DNA from: CAUPWF01 sp964369755
GTDB taxonomy: Bacteria; Bacillota; Clostridia; Lachnospirales; Lachnospiraceae
Length of the DNA: 64,000 nucleotides
Assembly: GCA_964369755.1 (NCBI GenBank)
Contig: CAYJFY010000010.1
Coordinates: 4,571-68,570, forward strand
Direction: 5' to 3'
Shown: positions 35,864 to 44,614 of the stretch, piece by piece
How the letters are laid out: the number at the start of each line of letters is the position of its first letter
How positions within the stretch are numbered: position 1 is the first letter of the stretch
Program-made: the position numbers and the translations under genes
Notes under the pieces: model-generated
The model's input: only the letters and a program-made list of their open reading frames with translations
Told to the model about the DNA's origin: nothing
Databases searched by the model: none

Positions 35864-37054
35864 TTATCGACTTAATAGTCTCTTTAAGCTCGGGCTCAAT
35901 CCAAAGAACTCCTCGCAATCTTGGATTCTCTGCTTCGCGCCATTCGCTTCTTTTTGAGTCGCGCTGTCACACGCTTCCCTTCCTTGCCTCTTCACCGCTC
36001 GAATCAAAATATTCTTTGGCGTATGCTCCATGTCAATAAATTCTAACACCTGTGCCTCATAGCCCGATTGCACCAAATACTCGGCGCGCAGTGCATCCGT
36101 CACCAAGGACGCAACTCGTTCCTTGATCAACCCGTATCTCATCACACTTGCCAAAGTCTCTGATTTGATCTGACCATTCAGTTCATGCTGACAACACGGA
36201 ACAGATAGAATCACACTGGCATTCCATGCGACCGCCTTGCTCAGCGCAATATCCGTGGCTGTATCACAGGCATGCAAGGTCACAACCATGTCCACTTGCT
36301 CCACTCCGAAATAATCTGCGATATCCCCTTGCAAGAATTCCAACTTATCATAACCAAATTCTTTGCTCAATCGATTGCAGTGCTCGATGACCTCTTTTTT
36401 CAAATCCAAGCCAATCATTCGAACATCATAGCCCTTCATCACATGTAAGTAATGATACATGGCAAATGTCAGATAGGACTTCCCACAACCAAAATCCAAA
36501 ATGGTAATCTCTCGATTCTCGCCAATCTTCTGCAAAATAGGCACAACATCTTCGATAAATTCTAGAAACCGATTGATCTGTTTGAATTTATCAAACTTAC
36601 GGTGGATGACCTTCCCCTCAGGAGTCATCACACCTAGAGCAACCAAATAAGGAATCTCGCTTCCCTCTTCCAAGATATAGGTTTTCTTTCGGTTATGCGC
36701 CAAAGTTCGAGGCTGTTCTAGCTCGGCGTTCTTTTTCGCCTTTTTCTGAATCGTAACCTTCCCCTTTTTGCTGATTAAGACGGTGCACATATATTGCACC
36801 GTCTCCATCTGCAGTTGACGAAACTCTCCCATCCACTCTAGGATCTGCGAACTCGCTTCTTCTTTCTTCAAATTCTTCTGAAACGCTTGCGTCTTCGTAA
36901 ATGATTCACATTGAAAATACAAACCTCCCCGCAGTTCAATGGGGCGAATCTTGATCCTCTGCACCCCATCTTTTTTCTGCGGATTGCTTACTGTAATTCG
37001 AATGAGATTCTCATCCAGTCCATCATCAAGCAATTTTTTTATTTCGTCTTTCAT
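35864..37054 (-). CDS. SAM-dependent methyltransferase (class I)
   Basis: 396 residues. The N-terminal third is basic with K-K-A-K-K-N-like stretches and may bind nucleic acid. A class I methyltransferase fold follows (about 180-370), with the SAM loop I-L-D-F-G-C-G-K-S-Y-L-T-F and the acidic loop G-L-D-L-K. V-T-L-H-A-C-D-T-A-T-D and V-P-C-C-Q-H-E-L are diagnostic of a family related to eukaryotic METTL25/RRNAD-type proteins. The substrate is unknown; RNA is a guess. It is transcribed toward the propeller-like protein downstream. Confidence 0.85.
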   Translation of the reverse strand: MKDEIKKLLDDGLDENLIRITVSNPQKKDGVQRIKIRPIELRGGLYFQCESFTKTQAFQKNLKKEEASSQILEWMGEFRQLQMETVQYMCTVLISKKGKVTIQKKAKKNAELEQPRTLAHNRKKTYILEEGSEIPYLVALGVMTPEGKVIHRKFDKFKQINRFLEFIEDVVPILQKIGENREITILDFGCGKSYLTFAMYHYLHVMKGYDVRMIGLDLKKEVIEHCNRLSKEFGYDKLEFLQGDIADYFGVEQVDMVVTLHACDTATDIALSKAVAWNASVILSVPCCQHELNGQIKSETLASVMRYGLIKERVASLVTDALRAEYLVQSGYEAQVLEFIDMEHTPKNILIRAVKRQGREACDSATQKEANGAKQRIQDCEEFFGLSPSLKRLLSR

Positions 37055-37059
37055 TTTAT

Positions 37060-37115
37060 TCTAATAACCAACCCTTTCACGCTATAGTGTGAAAAATTCT
37101 ATTTTTCACGTTATC
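37060..37115 (-). repeat. Inverted repeat plus shared post-stop motif, copy B
   Basis: Minus strand: GTGAAAAAT-AGA-ATTTTTCAC is a perfect 9-bp hairpin right after the aconitase stop (37113-37111), followed by TAGCGTGAAAGGGTTGGTTA. Compare copies A (593-660) and C (60390-60420). Confidence 0.6.
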
Positions 37116-39369
37116 CTCTATAGAAGTTGATTAGGCATCCTTTTTGAATGATTTCGCGTTCTGTATCTGTCAAAGCTCCAAGCTTGAACTCTACTTCCTT
37201 CATCTGGTCACCCTTCACCACAAATGCCTTCACCACAGCAGCCTTCTCAGCAACTGCCTTTCTCACGTCTGGCACGAAGATATAATCCCCATCTGCAAAA
37301 CTTAAGCTCTCGTGATTCTCTTCTGTGATAAATGGTAGCATCCCCCAGTTGATCAAGTTTGAACGATAACGTTTGGTCGCATACTCATTGGCAATATTTG
37401 CCCAACCGCCTAGAACTTTTTGGCAAGAAGCCGCCTGCTCACGAGCCGAACCATCTCCTGGCTTTACCGCGAAGATTGTACTTCCAACTCCCAAATTCGC
37501 ATGGTTTACTCCTGGATATGCCGCACGGATCGTATCCATAATCGGTTGTAACTCTTCGAAACATGTCTCTGGCTCTTGTCCTGCTTCGATTCCACGTTGT
37601 GCCGCTTGCACTTCCTTCGCACGTCCCACATAAGCAGGATCCTTTCTAGACAATGTGAACTCCGCTAATCCCAATGGATTTGAGCGATAAGATGAAGTTT
37701 CTCCCGAAGGAATCAATTCATCCGTCGTCGTAACTGGATCGTGAATCTCTGAAACAACCTTCAATAACATATTCTCTGGCAATGCAGACATAGCTGGCCA
37801 ATCCTTGATATTTGGTCCAAACTTCACTTCTACCTCTGGCTGTGCCTCGCCCTTGCTATCGAAGATTCGATTCTCATAGATCGACGCGTCGAAGCTGTAT
37901 TTTGGATTCTTGTATTCTACATCTGCCATATCTGCTGCCGATGTCAAGAAACCTTTGTTTGCAGCGGTTGCCGCAATCGAACGTGCATCCATCAATGCCA
38001 CAGAAGAAATCTGTCCATTCTGTAGTTTTGATCCTTCTCTGTTCGGGAAGTTTCTCGTAGAGTGACGAATACTAAACGCATTGTTCGCAGGTGTATCCCC
38101 CGCTCCAAAACATGGGCCACAGAAGGCTGTCTTGATAACAGTTCCCGCCGCCATCAAATCTGCTACTGCTCCATTTTTCACCAACTCCATGTAAATCGGT
38201 GTACTCGCTGGATATACACTAAATGTGAATTCATCGGCTCCGATATTCTTTCCTTTTACGATATCAGCCGCTGCACAGATATTCTCAAATCCACCACCTG
38301 CACAACCTGCAATGATTCCTTGTTCTACATATAATCTACCGTCCACTACCTTGTCTTGTAGGTTATACTCTACAGCTCCATCCAAGCTCACCAATGCCTT
38401 CTGCTCTACATCATGTAGGATGTCTTTTAGGTTCTGGTTTACTTCATCGATAGTATAAACATTACTTGGGTGGAATGGCATTGCAATCATCGGCTTAATC
38501 TCGCTTAGATTCACATACACCATACCATCATAGTATGCAACATCTCCAGGATTCAATTCTTTATACTCTCCAACTCTTCCATGGATTGCGTAGAATTCTT
38601 CGATTTTACTATCTGTCTTCCATATAGAAGAAAGACAAGTGGTCTCCGTCGTCATTACATCGATTCCGATACGGAAATCCGCACTCAATTTGTCGATTCC
38701 AGGCCCTACAAATTCCATCACCTTATTATTCACATAGCCATTTCCAAATGTAGCCCCAATAATTGCCAGTGCAACGTCCTGAGGTCCAACCCCTGGTGCC
38801 ACTTCGCCATCTAAGTAGATTCCGATTACCCCTGGCATCGGGATGTCATAAGTCTTACATAGCAATTGCTTCACAAGCTCTGGTCCACCTTCTCCCATAG
38901 CCATGGTTCCAAGTGCCCCATATCGTGTATGACTATCCGATCCCAGAATCATCTTGCCTCCACCTGCAAGCATCTCACGTGCATATTGGTGAATAACCGC
39001 TTGATGAGGTGGCACATAAACTCCGCCGTATTTCTTCGCACAAGTCAATCCATACACATGGTCGTCTTCATTGATAGTTCCCCCAACTGCACAGAGACTG
39101 TTGTGGCAGTTTGTAAGTACGTATGGTACTGGGAATCTCTCGAGTCCAGATGCTCTCGCTGTCTGAATAATTCCAACAAATGTGATATCATGAGATGTCA
39201 GCTTGTCGAACTTCACTTGCAATTGTTCCATATTTCCTGAAGTGTTATGCGCTTCTAGAATTCCATATGCCATGGTATTCTTCTTCGCTTCTTCCTTCGC
39301 CATCGGTGCTTGTTCACTGATTTGACTTCCATTCAGTAAATACACACCATCTTCGTATAATTTAATCAT
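37111..39369 (-). CDS. Aconitase-family hydratase
   Basis: 752 residues. Interconverts citrate and isocitrate, or a related substrate, using a 4Fe-4S cluster. The blocks G-S-D-S-H-T-R-Y-G-A-L-G-T-M-A-x-G-E-G-G-P-E (about 143-165), C-G-P-C-F-G-A-G-D-T-P (about 418-428) with two cluster cysteines, and the C-terminal swivel domain (about 560-750) are present. It is closer to the YbhJ-like hydratase group than to AcnA or AcnB, so substrate is not certain. Its ATG overlaps the stop of the CdaR-like regulator by 8 bases. Together with gltA it could feed a partial TCA route. Confidence 0.88.
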   Translation of the reverse strand: MIKLYEDGVYLLNGSQISEQAPMAKEEAKKNTMAYGILEAHNTSGNMEQLQVKFDKLTSHDITFVGIIQTARASGLERFPVPYVLTNCHNSLCAVGGTINEDDHVYGLTCAKKYGGVYVPPHQAVIHQYAREMLAGGGKMILGSDSHTRYGALGTMAMGEGGPELVKQLLCKTYDIPMPGVIGIYLDGEVAPGVGPQDVALAIIGATFGNGYVNNKVMEFVGPGIDKLSADFRIGIDVMTTETTCLSSIWKTDSKIEEFYAIHGRVGEYKELNPGDVAYYDGMVYVNLSEIKPMIAMPFHPSNVYTIDEVNQNLKDILHDVEQKALVSLDGAVEYNLQDKVVDGRLYVEQGIIAGCAGGGFENICAAADIVKGKNIGADEFTFSVYPASTPIYMELVKNGAVADLMAAGTVIKTAFCGPCFGAGDTPANNAFSIRHSTRNFPNREGSKLQNGQISSVALMDARSIAATAANKGFLTSAADMADVEYKNPKYSFDASIYENRIFDSKGEAQPEVEVKFGPNIKDWPAMSALPENMLLKVVSEIHDPVTTTDELIPSGETSSYRSNPLGLAEFTLSRKDPAYVGRAKEVQAAQRGIEAGQEPETCFEELQPIMDTIRAAYPGVNHANLGVGSTIFAVKPGDGSAREQAASCQKVLGGWANIANEYATKRYRSNLINWGMLPFITEENHESLSFADGDYIFVPDVRKAVAEKAAVVKAFVVKGDQMKEVEFKLGALTDTEREIIQKGCLINFYRG

Positions 39370-40459
39370 AAGTTCCTCCTCTGTTCACATGGTCTGATAC
39401 CATAATCGCAATTTTAAAGGTCATCGCATCCTCAAACAGGCGAATATCCAAACCAGTTGCTTTGTTTATTTTTTCCAATCTGTAAACTAATGTGTTTCTA
39501 TGCAAATATAATTGTCTCGCTGTTTCCGATATATTCAAATTGTTTTGGAAGAATTGAAACACAATCTTCATGGTCTCCTCATCGAAGCTTTGGATTGCTT
39601 GACCCTTGAGCACTTCATCCAAGAACATATCGCAGATGTTGCTAGGTAGTTGATAAATCAAGCGACCTATTCCAAGTTTTGTATAAGACAAGACCCGTTT
39701 CGATGCGTAGAATACCTCACCCACTTCCAATGCCATCATCGCCTCTTTGTAGGATTTTGGAATCATCCTCAGAGAATTCACCACATTCCCATATCCCACG
39801 CGGACCTGAAGCATGGCCTCTGTATTCGCCGTCGCAACAATGGTCTTGGCCAATGCTTTGATCGTCTTCTCGTCGTCTGTATCCTTTAGCTTCTTCACCA
39901 ACACCACACGATTATCCTCGGTGGCCAAGACAAAATCATGAATCTCTGTTCCGCATAGGTTTCGAACGGTCTCCACCAGAATCCTTGCTTCACTTGGCTT
40001 TACATCCACCACAAATACTACCCGCGCAGCCTCCAAATCAATATTCAAACGATTCGCCCTCTGCGTAATCTCCATCTCCAATACATTACCCTGAAGAAGT
40101 TGACGCACAAACGACGAGCGATTCACCTTCTCCTTATATGCGATAATCAAGCTCTCAAGTTGGCAAACGCAAAGCGCACCGACTACATCTGCGCTGTCCT
40201 CGTCTAACCCTTGGAACATCAGCATGTAGGCGGCATCCCCCTCATCCATGACATTGAATATATGAACTTCTCCAAACTCACTACTGTCTTGCATCTCTGC
40301 ACCCATGAAGAGAAAGCTTTCAATCTGAACCGCACAGTCTGCATCTACCACCTCGGTAGATGCAATACAGATTCCTTCCATGCTCCAGATCGAAACTTCC
40401 GCCCCAGTAATGCCTCTCATATTATAGATTGCTGTGTTTAATATTTGCTCTGCTATCAT
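39362..40459 (-). CDS. CdaR/PucR-type transcriptional regulator
   Basis: 365 residues. N-terminal sugar-diacid-recognition-like domain (about 1-130), a GGDEF-like central region typical of PucR-family proteins (about 135-270), and a C-terminal helix-turn-helix (about 305-355) with N-N-L-N-I-S-E-T-A-R-Q-L-Y-L-H-R-N-T-L. The family responds to diacids such as glycerate or glucarate. It overlaps the aconitase gene, which is probably its target. It starts 10 bases after the pgi stop, so the order pgi-regulator-aconitase may be one operon. Confidence 0.88.
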   Translation of the reverse strand: MIAEQILNTAIYNMRGITGAEVSIWSMEGICIASTEVVDADCAVQIESFLFMGAEMQDSSEFGEVHIFNVMDEGDAAYMLMFQGLDEDSADVVGALCVCQLESLIIAYKEKVNRSSFVRQLLQGNVLEMEITQRANRLNIDLEAARVVFVVDVKPSEARILVETVRNLCGTEIHDFVLATEDNRVVLVKKLKDTDDEKTIKALAKTIVATANTEAMLQVRVGYGNVVNSLRMIPKSYKEAMMALEVGEVFYASKRVLSYTKLGIGRLIYQLPSNICDMFLDEVLKGQAIQSFDEETMKIVFQFFQNNLNISETARQLYLHRNTLVYRLEKINKATGLDIRLFEDAMTFKIAIMVSDHVNRGGTYD

Positions 40460-40469
40460 TCGTTATCCT

Positions 40470-41816
40470 TTATAGTTGTTTCAAAAGAGCCTCGCGCTCT
40501 GCTTCGAATCCTGGCTTGCCTAGTAATGCAAACATGTTACGCTTGTAACTCTCTACACCTGGTTGATCAAACGGATTAATTCCTAGTAGATATCCACTCA
40601 CGCCCACTGCAAATTCGAAGAAATAGAACAATTGTCCTAGATAGTACTCGTTTTGCTCTGGTATGTTCACGATTAAGTTTGGAACCCCACCTTCTACATG
40701 CGCTAAAACAGTTCCTTGCATCGCACTTTGATTCACAAACTCTACAGATTTTCCAGCCAAATAATTTAGTCCATCTAAGTCGATTGGCTCCTCTCCGATT
40801 AACAATTCGTCACGAGAACTTTCTATATTAAGTACGGTCTCAAACAACACACGATTTCCATCTTGAATAAACTGTCCCATAGAGTGTAAGTCTGTGGTCA
40901 AATCTACCGCTGCTGGGAAGATACCTTTTTGGTCTTTTCCTTCGCTCTCTCCGTATAATTGCTTCCACCACTCAGATACATAGTGTAGGCTTGGCTCATA
41001 GTTCGCCAAAACTTCGATGTTCTTTCCTTTATTATATAGAATGTTACGAAGTGCCGCATACTTCAGTGCATCATTGTCTTCAAATGCACTATTTAGCGCT
41101 GCATCTCTTCCAGCTGCTGCACCTTCCATCAACTTGTCGATATCCGCACCACTCACCGCGATTGGTAACAATCCAACTGCTGTCAATACAGAGAATCTTC
41201 CCCCAACATCGTCTGGTACTACGAAACTCTCATATCCCTCTTCTGTCGCAAGTCCTTTGAGCGCTCCACGAGCCTTGTCTGTCGTTGCATAGATTCTCTT
41301 CGCTGCCTCTTCCTTACCATACTTCTTCTCCAGCAAATCCTTGAATACACGGAATGCAATGGCTGGCTCTGTTGTTGTACCTGATTTTGAGATGATGTTT
41401 ACAGAGAAATCTCTCTCTCCAATCACCTGAATCAAGTGCTTGATATATGTTGTGCTAATGCTGTTTCCTGCATAATAAATCTCAGGACTCTTTCTGATTT
41501 CCTTCGAAACACTATTTGCAAATGTATGTCCGATAAAATCAATTGCCGCTCTCGCTCCAAGATAAGAACCACCGATTCCGATTACTACCAATACCTCCGA
41601 GTCTCCCTGAATCTTCTCTGCTGCCTTCTTGATTCTTGCAAATTCTTCTTTATCATAATTTACCGGCAAGTCAATCCAACCTAGAAAATCATTCCCAGCT
41701 CCGCTCTTCCCTACAAGTACTTCCTTTGCCTTCTCTACAGATGCCTTACTGTAATCCAATTCATGCGCTTGTACAAACTTCGCTGCCTTACTATAGTCCA
41801 ATGATATTTTTTTCAT
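40470..41816 (-). CDS. pgi: Glucose-6-phosphate isomerase
   Basis: 448 residues, the usual Firmicutes length. Interconverts glucose-6-phosphate and fructose-6-phosphate. V-I-G-I-G-G-S-Y-L-G-A-R-A and S-K-S-G-T-T-T-E-P-A form the sugar-phosphate isomerase site; G-G-R-F-S-V-L-T (about 206) and G-x-N-P-F-D-Q-P-G-V (near 425) are also conserved. AAGGAGA precedes the ATG. A TTGATA-N17-TAATAT promoter lies just upstream. Confidence 0.96.
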   Translation of the reverse strand: MKKISLDYSKAAKFVQAHELDYSKASVEKAKEVLVGKSGAGNDFLGWIDLPVNYDKEEFARIKKAAEKIQGDSEVLVVIGIGGSYLGARAAIDFIGHTFANSVSKEIRKSPEIYYAGNSISTTYIKHLIQVIGERDFSVNIISKSGTTTEPAIAFRVFKDLLEKKYGKEEAAKRIYATTDKARGALKGLATEEGYESFVVPDDVGGRFSVLTAVGLLPIAVSGADIDKLMEGAAAGRDAALNSAFEDNDALKYAALRNILYNKGKNIEVLANYEPSLHYVSEWWKQLYGESEGKDQKGIFPAAVDLTTDLHSMGQFIQDGNRVLFETVLNIESSRDELLIGEEPIDLDGLNYLAGKSVEFVNQSAMQGTVLAHVEGGVPNLIVNIPEQNEYYLGQLFYFFEFAVGVSGYLLGINPFDQPGVESYKRNMFALLGKPGFEAEREALLKQL

Positions 41817-41856
41817 GCTTGTCTCCTTTTCACTTGTGTATATATTTACATTCTAT

Positions 41857-41885
41857 ATATTAACAAATGCACCATTGTTTATCAA
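41857..41885 (-). promoter_or_regulatory. Predicted promoter of pgi
   Basis: Minus strand TTGATA (41885-41880), 17-base spacer, TAATAT (41862-41857), about 40 bases before the pgi ATG. Confidence 0.5.
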
Positions 41886-43030
41886 GCTAAAAACTCTTGT
41901 AAAATCTCACGAATCACAACTTTATTTGGTACATCCTCTGTTTTCTTGCCCTCAATCTCATTAATCCACGGATTTTCCTTGATGATTTTATCAATCATCT
42001 TCGCCTCTGGTTTATTCCTTCTCTCCTCCTCCGCTCTCCGACTCTCTTCTAATTTCTGTTCTTCCAGCCGCTTTGCTTCTAGTTTCTCTGCTTCTAGCCG
42101 CTCCATTTCTAGCTTCTCCGCTTCAACCCTCTGCGCCTCTAGGCGCTCTGTTTCTAGCCGTTCTGCCTTTCGTTTCTCTGCTTCTAGCCGCTCCTTTTCC
42201 AGCTTCTCTGCCCCTAGCTTCTGCGCTTCTAATCTCTCCGCTTCAACCCTCTGCACCTCTAGCCGTTCCACTTCTCGCTTCTCTTCTTCAAACTTCTCAA
42301 CTCCCTGTTTCATCGCCTCGAACTTCTCTACCTCGAACTCATCTGCCTTGAACTTCTCTGCCTCAAACTTGTCCAGTCCTACTTTCTCCCGTCCTACTTT
42401 CTCTCGTCCTAATTTCTCTTGTTCTGGCTGAATCACAGTCGGGTCTTCTCCCACACCACCATAGTTCTCTTCTCTCGTTGATACCGTCGTCATCTTTCGA
42501 TTTCTCACCACCGCCTTCGCATAGCGATGCGCACATGTGTTTTGGAGATAGTCCACCATATAGGTTGCTAACGTCTCAATCTTATATTTTTCATCCGACA
42601 ACACAAAGATTCCCATCAGAATCACTGCACTTCCTCCACCGATTGCCGCATAGCGAAATGCCGCCTCTGGTAGTTGCATGTAATAATAGACAAAGGCAAC
42701 CGTGGCAATAGACAACACCCCAGCAAGAATCGCCCATGCGCGTTCCAATCTCCTCCATCCCTGAAGACGAATCCCCAGTAACTGATATTCTCGAATGTGC
42801 TTGTCCACGAATACCGGAATATTCTCCACCTTGTTATTCACCATGCAAGCATGCTCAAACTTCGCCCTCACCAATCGCATAAATCGATGATTACTCTTAG
42901 ACATATCCTGCGCCGACTTCACCAGACCATGCAATGATACACTGACTATTAATTTCGTTACTACCCCTATTCCAAATATCGCAAGCATTACTATATACAC
43001 TACATTGGAATTCCATATTTGCTCTAACAT
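41882..43030 (-). CDS. Membrane protein with long pentapeptide-repeat helix
   Basis: 382 residues. Three predicted helices (about 11-33, 99-118 and 124-145) are followed by a cytosolic region of about 135 residues (about 205-340) built almost wholly of five-residue units of the form (K/R)-(L/F/V)-E-(A/V)-(E/Q). More than twenty units occur in a row. A short ordered tail (I-I-K-E-N-P-W-I-N-E-I) ends the protein. Period five does not suit a heptad coiled coil, so a long charged single helix is more likely. I do not recognise a family. A small part of the 3' end overlaps the pgi promoter. Confidence 0.8.
   Translation of the reverse strand: MLEQIWNSNVVYIVMLAIFGIGVVTKLIVSVSLHGLVKSAQDMSKSNHRFMRLVRAKFEHACMVNNKVENIPVFVDKHIREYQLLGIRLQGWRRLERAWAILAGVLSIATVAFVYYYMQLPEAAFRYAAIGGGSAVILMGIFVLSDEKYKIETLATYMVDYLQNTCAHRYAKAVVRNRKMTTVSTREENYGGVGEDPTVIQPEQEKLGREKVGREKVGLDKFEAEKFKADEFEVEKFEAMKQGVEKFEEEKREVERLEVQRVEAERLEAQKLGAEKLEKERLEAEKRKAERLETERLEAQRVEAEKLEMERLEAEKLEAKRLEEQKLEESRRAEEERRNKPEAKMIDKIIKENPWINEIEGKKTEDVPNKVVIREILQEFLA
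42005..42415 (-). repeat. 15-bp coding minisatellite
   Basis: A run of more than twenty imperfect 15-bp units (consensus near CGCTCCGCTTCTAGC-type on the plus strand) encodes the pentapeptide repeats. Such tracts can gain or lose units by slippage without changing the frame. Confidence 0.75.
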
Positions 43031-43452
43031 ACTAGAGACCTCCTAACTATTTTTTGTTGAAATCATTATAACTCATTTCCACTAAAAATAGATTGGTAAT
43101 CGTGCGACAAATCACCTCATTCGCACTCACTTTTTCGACAATTCCATTTACCTTTCCACTTGCCTTTCCATTTGCTTTTCCACTTGCATTTCAATAAGGA
43201 TATATTAACCACGTGTCAATTCACCTATTTTCAATGTCCAAAAACAAGGAACTATATTTTCAATGTGTCCACTGTTATGGGTACATTATAAATTACCCTT
43301 TTTGATTCTACTGCTAAATAATTTTCATTTTAATCCAGACTTACCACCGTGACATTGAGATGGGATAGAATGAAATGCAACGAAAAAGAGTGCACTCTCG
43401 CACACTCTTTTTCGTATATTTCTCTCCTGCCTACACCTTCGGTGACTGGTGA
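43031..43452. other. Intergenic region with tandem repeats and a terminator
   Basis: 422 bases without a supported gene. It holds four imperfect copies of a 12-bp unit near TTTCCACTTGCC (43142-43188), a duplicated TATTTTCAATGT, and the mtnN terminator (43380-43415). I see no conserved RNA. Confidence 0.6.
43380..43415 (-). terminator. Terminator of mtnN
   Basis: Perfect 13-bp arms ACGAAAAAGAGTG (43380-43392) and CACTCTTTTTCGT (43403-43415) with a 10-base loop, downstream of the mtnN stop at 43453. T runs are part of the stem, so it may work on both strands. Confidence 0.82.
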
Positions 43453-44151
43453 CTATAATCGTGCAAAAACCTCTCCCACTAGGTTCACAGTATAGTCAAT
43501 CGCCCTCTTCTCAAACACTTTGTAATCCAGTGACGCACTACCATCTGCCTTATCCGAGATACAACGGATAATCACATATGGTACGTTGTTGAGACAGGCC
43601 ACCTGACCGATCGCTGCCCCCTCCATCTCTGTACAGAGTGCTTGAAATTCACTCACTATCATCTCTTTTTGCTCTGCGCTCGCCACAAATTGGTCGCCAC
43701 TTGCAATTCTTCCCACATGGGTTCCTATCTCTGGATTCACGCATTTATTCGCGTCTCTCACCATCTCAACCAGGTCTTTGTCCGAGGCAAATGCTAGATT
43801 CGCCATCCTAGGAATCTGTCCCAGTGGATATTCAAACACCGAAACATCCACATCGTGATGCACAGTCTCCGATGCAATCACCATATCACAAATGTTCACC
43901 TCATCCGCTAGTGCTCCCGCAATACCAGTATTAATCAAAACATCCACACCATACATATCCACCAAGATCTGCGAACATGCCGCTGCGTTTACCTTACCGA
44001 TCCCACTCTGCACAACCACTGCATCTTTTCCGAACAATCTTCCCTCATGGAAGGTCATCCCTGCTCGAACACTCGTTACCACATCTTCCATTCTGCCTTT
44101 TAGCACCGCTACTTCTTCATCCATAGCTCCTATCACACCGATAATTTTCAT
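43453..44151 (-). CDS. mtnN: 5'-methylthioadenosine/S-adenosylhomocysteine nucleosidase
   Basis: 232 residues. Cleaves MTA and SAH to free adenine, recycling by-products of SAM use and making the precursor of autoinducer-2. I-G-A-M-D-E-E-V (about 6-13), G-I-G-K-V-N-A-A (about 50-57), N-T-G-I-A-G-A-L (about 73-80), F-x-x-x-C-T-E-M-E-G-A-A-I (Glu near 172-174) and R-C-I-S-D-K-A-D (Asp near 197) are all in place. Length and start are normal. Single-gene unit with a strong terminator. Confidence 0.95.
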   Translation of the reverse strand: MKIIGVIGAMDEEVAVLKGRMEDVVTSVRAGMTFHEGRLFGKDAVVVQSGIGKVNAAACSQILVDMYGVDVLINTGIAGALADEVNICDMVIASETVHHDVDVSVFEYPLGQIPRMANLAFASDKDLVEMVRDANKCVNPEIGTHVGRIASGDQFVASAEQKEMIVSEFQALCTEMEGAAIGQVACLNNVPYVIIRCISDKADGSASLDYKVFEKRAIDYTVNLVGEVFARL

Positions 44152-44437
44152 GTTTTTCTACTCCTGTTTTTTTATTTTTTATTAATTCAACTAAAATAAC
44201 CTTCTCAACATTTCCTGAACCTGCCCCCGTCGCGCGCCGTCGGAATGCCTGCCCACACCTTCCGTTTACCTCTAGAAAGTAAATTACTCATAGAAAAAAT
44301 CTCTAGTTTTTGTTATAATAATCTCGTCTCATCGCTTCTTCTATCTCGAAGTGTTTGAACTGTATTTCGAATTTCACTTTAGAAAAATCCGATTGTATTC
44401 TGGTAATACCCACCAGAATTCTAACTGCCCCCTCTAG

Positions 44438-44582
44438 CCCAGAGAACATCAGTGACTATTGTCAGGTCCTTATCTATTAGATTCAGAACAGTTGTGGTGC
44501 TGTTGTTGTGGACCCTTTCTACTTTTCATATTATTTTTATTGTTATTATGTAAGTCGACAATAGTCACTGATCTTCTCTGGG
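44438..44582. repeat. 145-bp element with 26-bp inverted ends (MITE-like or structured RNA)
   Basis: Ends 44438-44463 (CCCAGAGAACATCAGTGACT...) and 44557-44582 are reverse complements at 25 of 26 positions, separated by 93 bases with an inner GGTCC/GGACC pair. The right end also forms GATCTTCTC-TGG-GAGAAGATC (44570-44590) with the flanking sequence, so that hairpin and the long stem cannot form together. No target-site duplication is evident. Confidence 0.65.
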
Positions 44583-44598
44583 AGAAGATCGTTCTTTT
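44570..44598 (+). terminator. Possible terminator hairpin at the end of the structured region
   Basis: Perfect 9-bp stem (44570-44578 with 44582-44590), 3-base loop, followed by GTTCTTTTGTT on the plus strand. The T tract is imperfect. Confidence 0.45.
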
Positions 44599-44614
44599 GT
44601 TCCTATCGTCGTAG

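Larger units (their letters stand above)
44152..44614. other. Structured intergenic region
   Basis: 463 bases without a supported gene. It contains an extended -10-like element (TGTTATAAT, plus strand, 44311-44319), a perfect 8-bp hairpin (44397-44419), the 145-bp inverted-repeat element (44438-44582) and a terminal hairpin (44570-44590). Confidence 0.6.

Noticed and set aside
42005..42430. Plus-strand frame rich in Ser/Ala/Phe opposite the coiled repeat protein
   Set aside because: It is the antisense of a 15-bp repeat, which keeps several frames open; there is no start signal.
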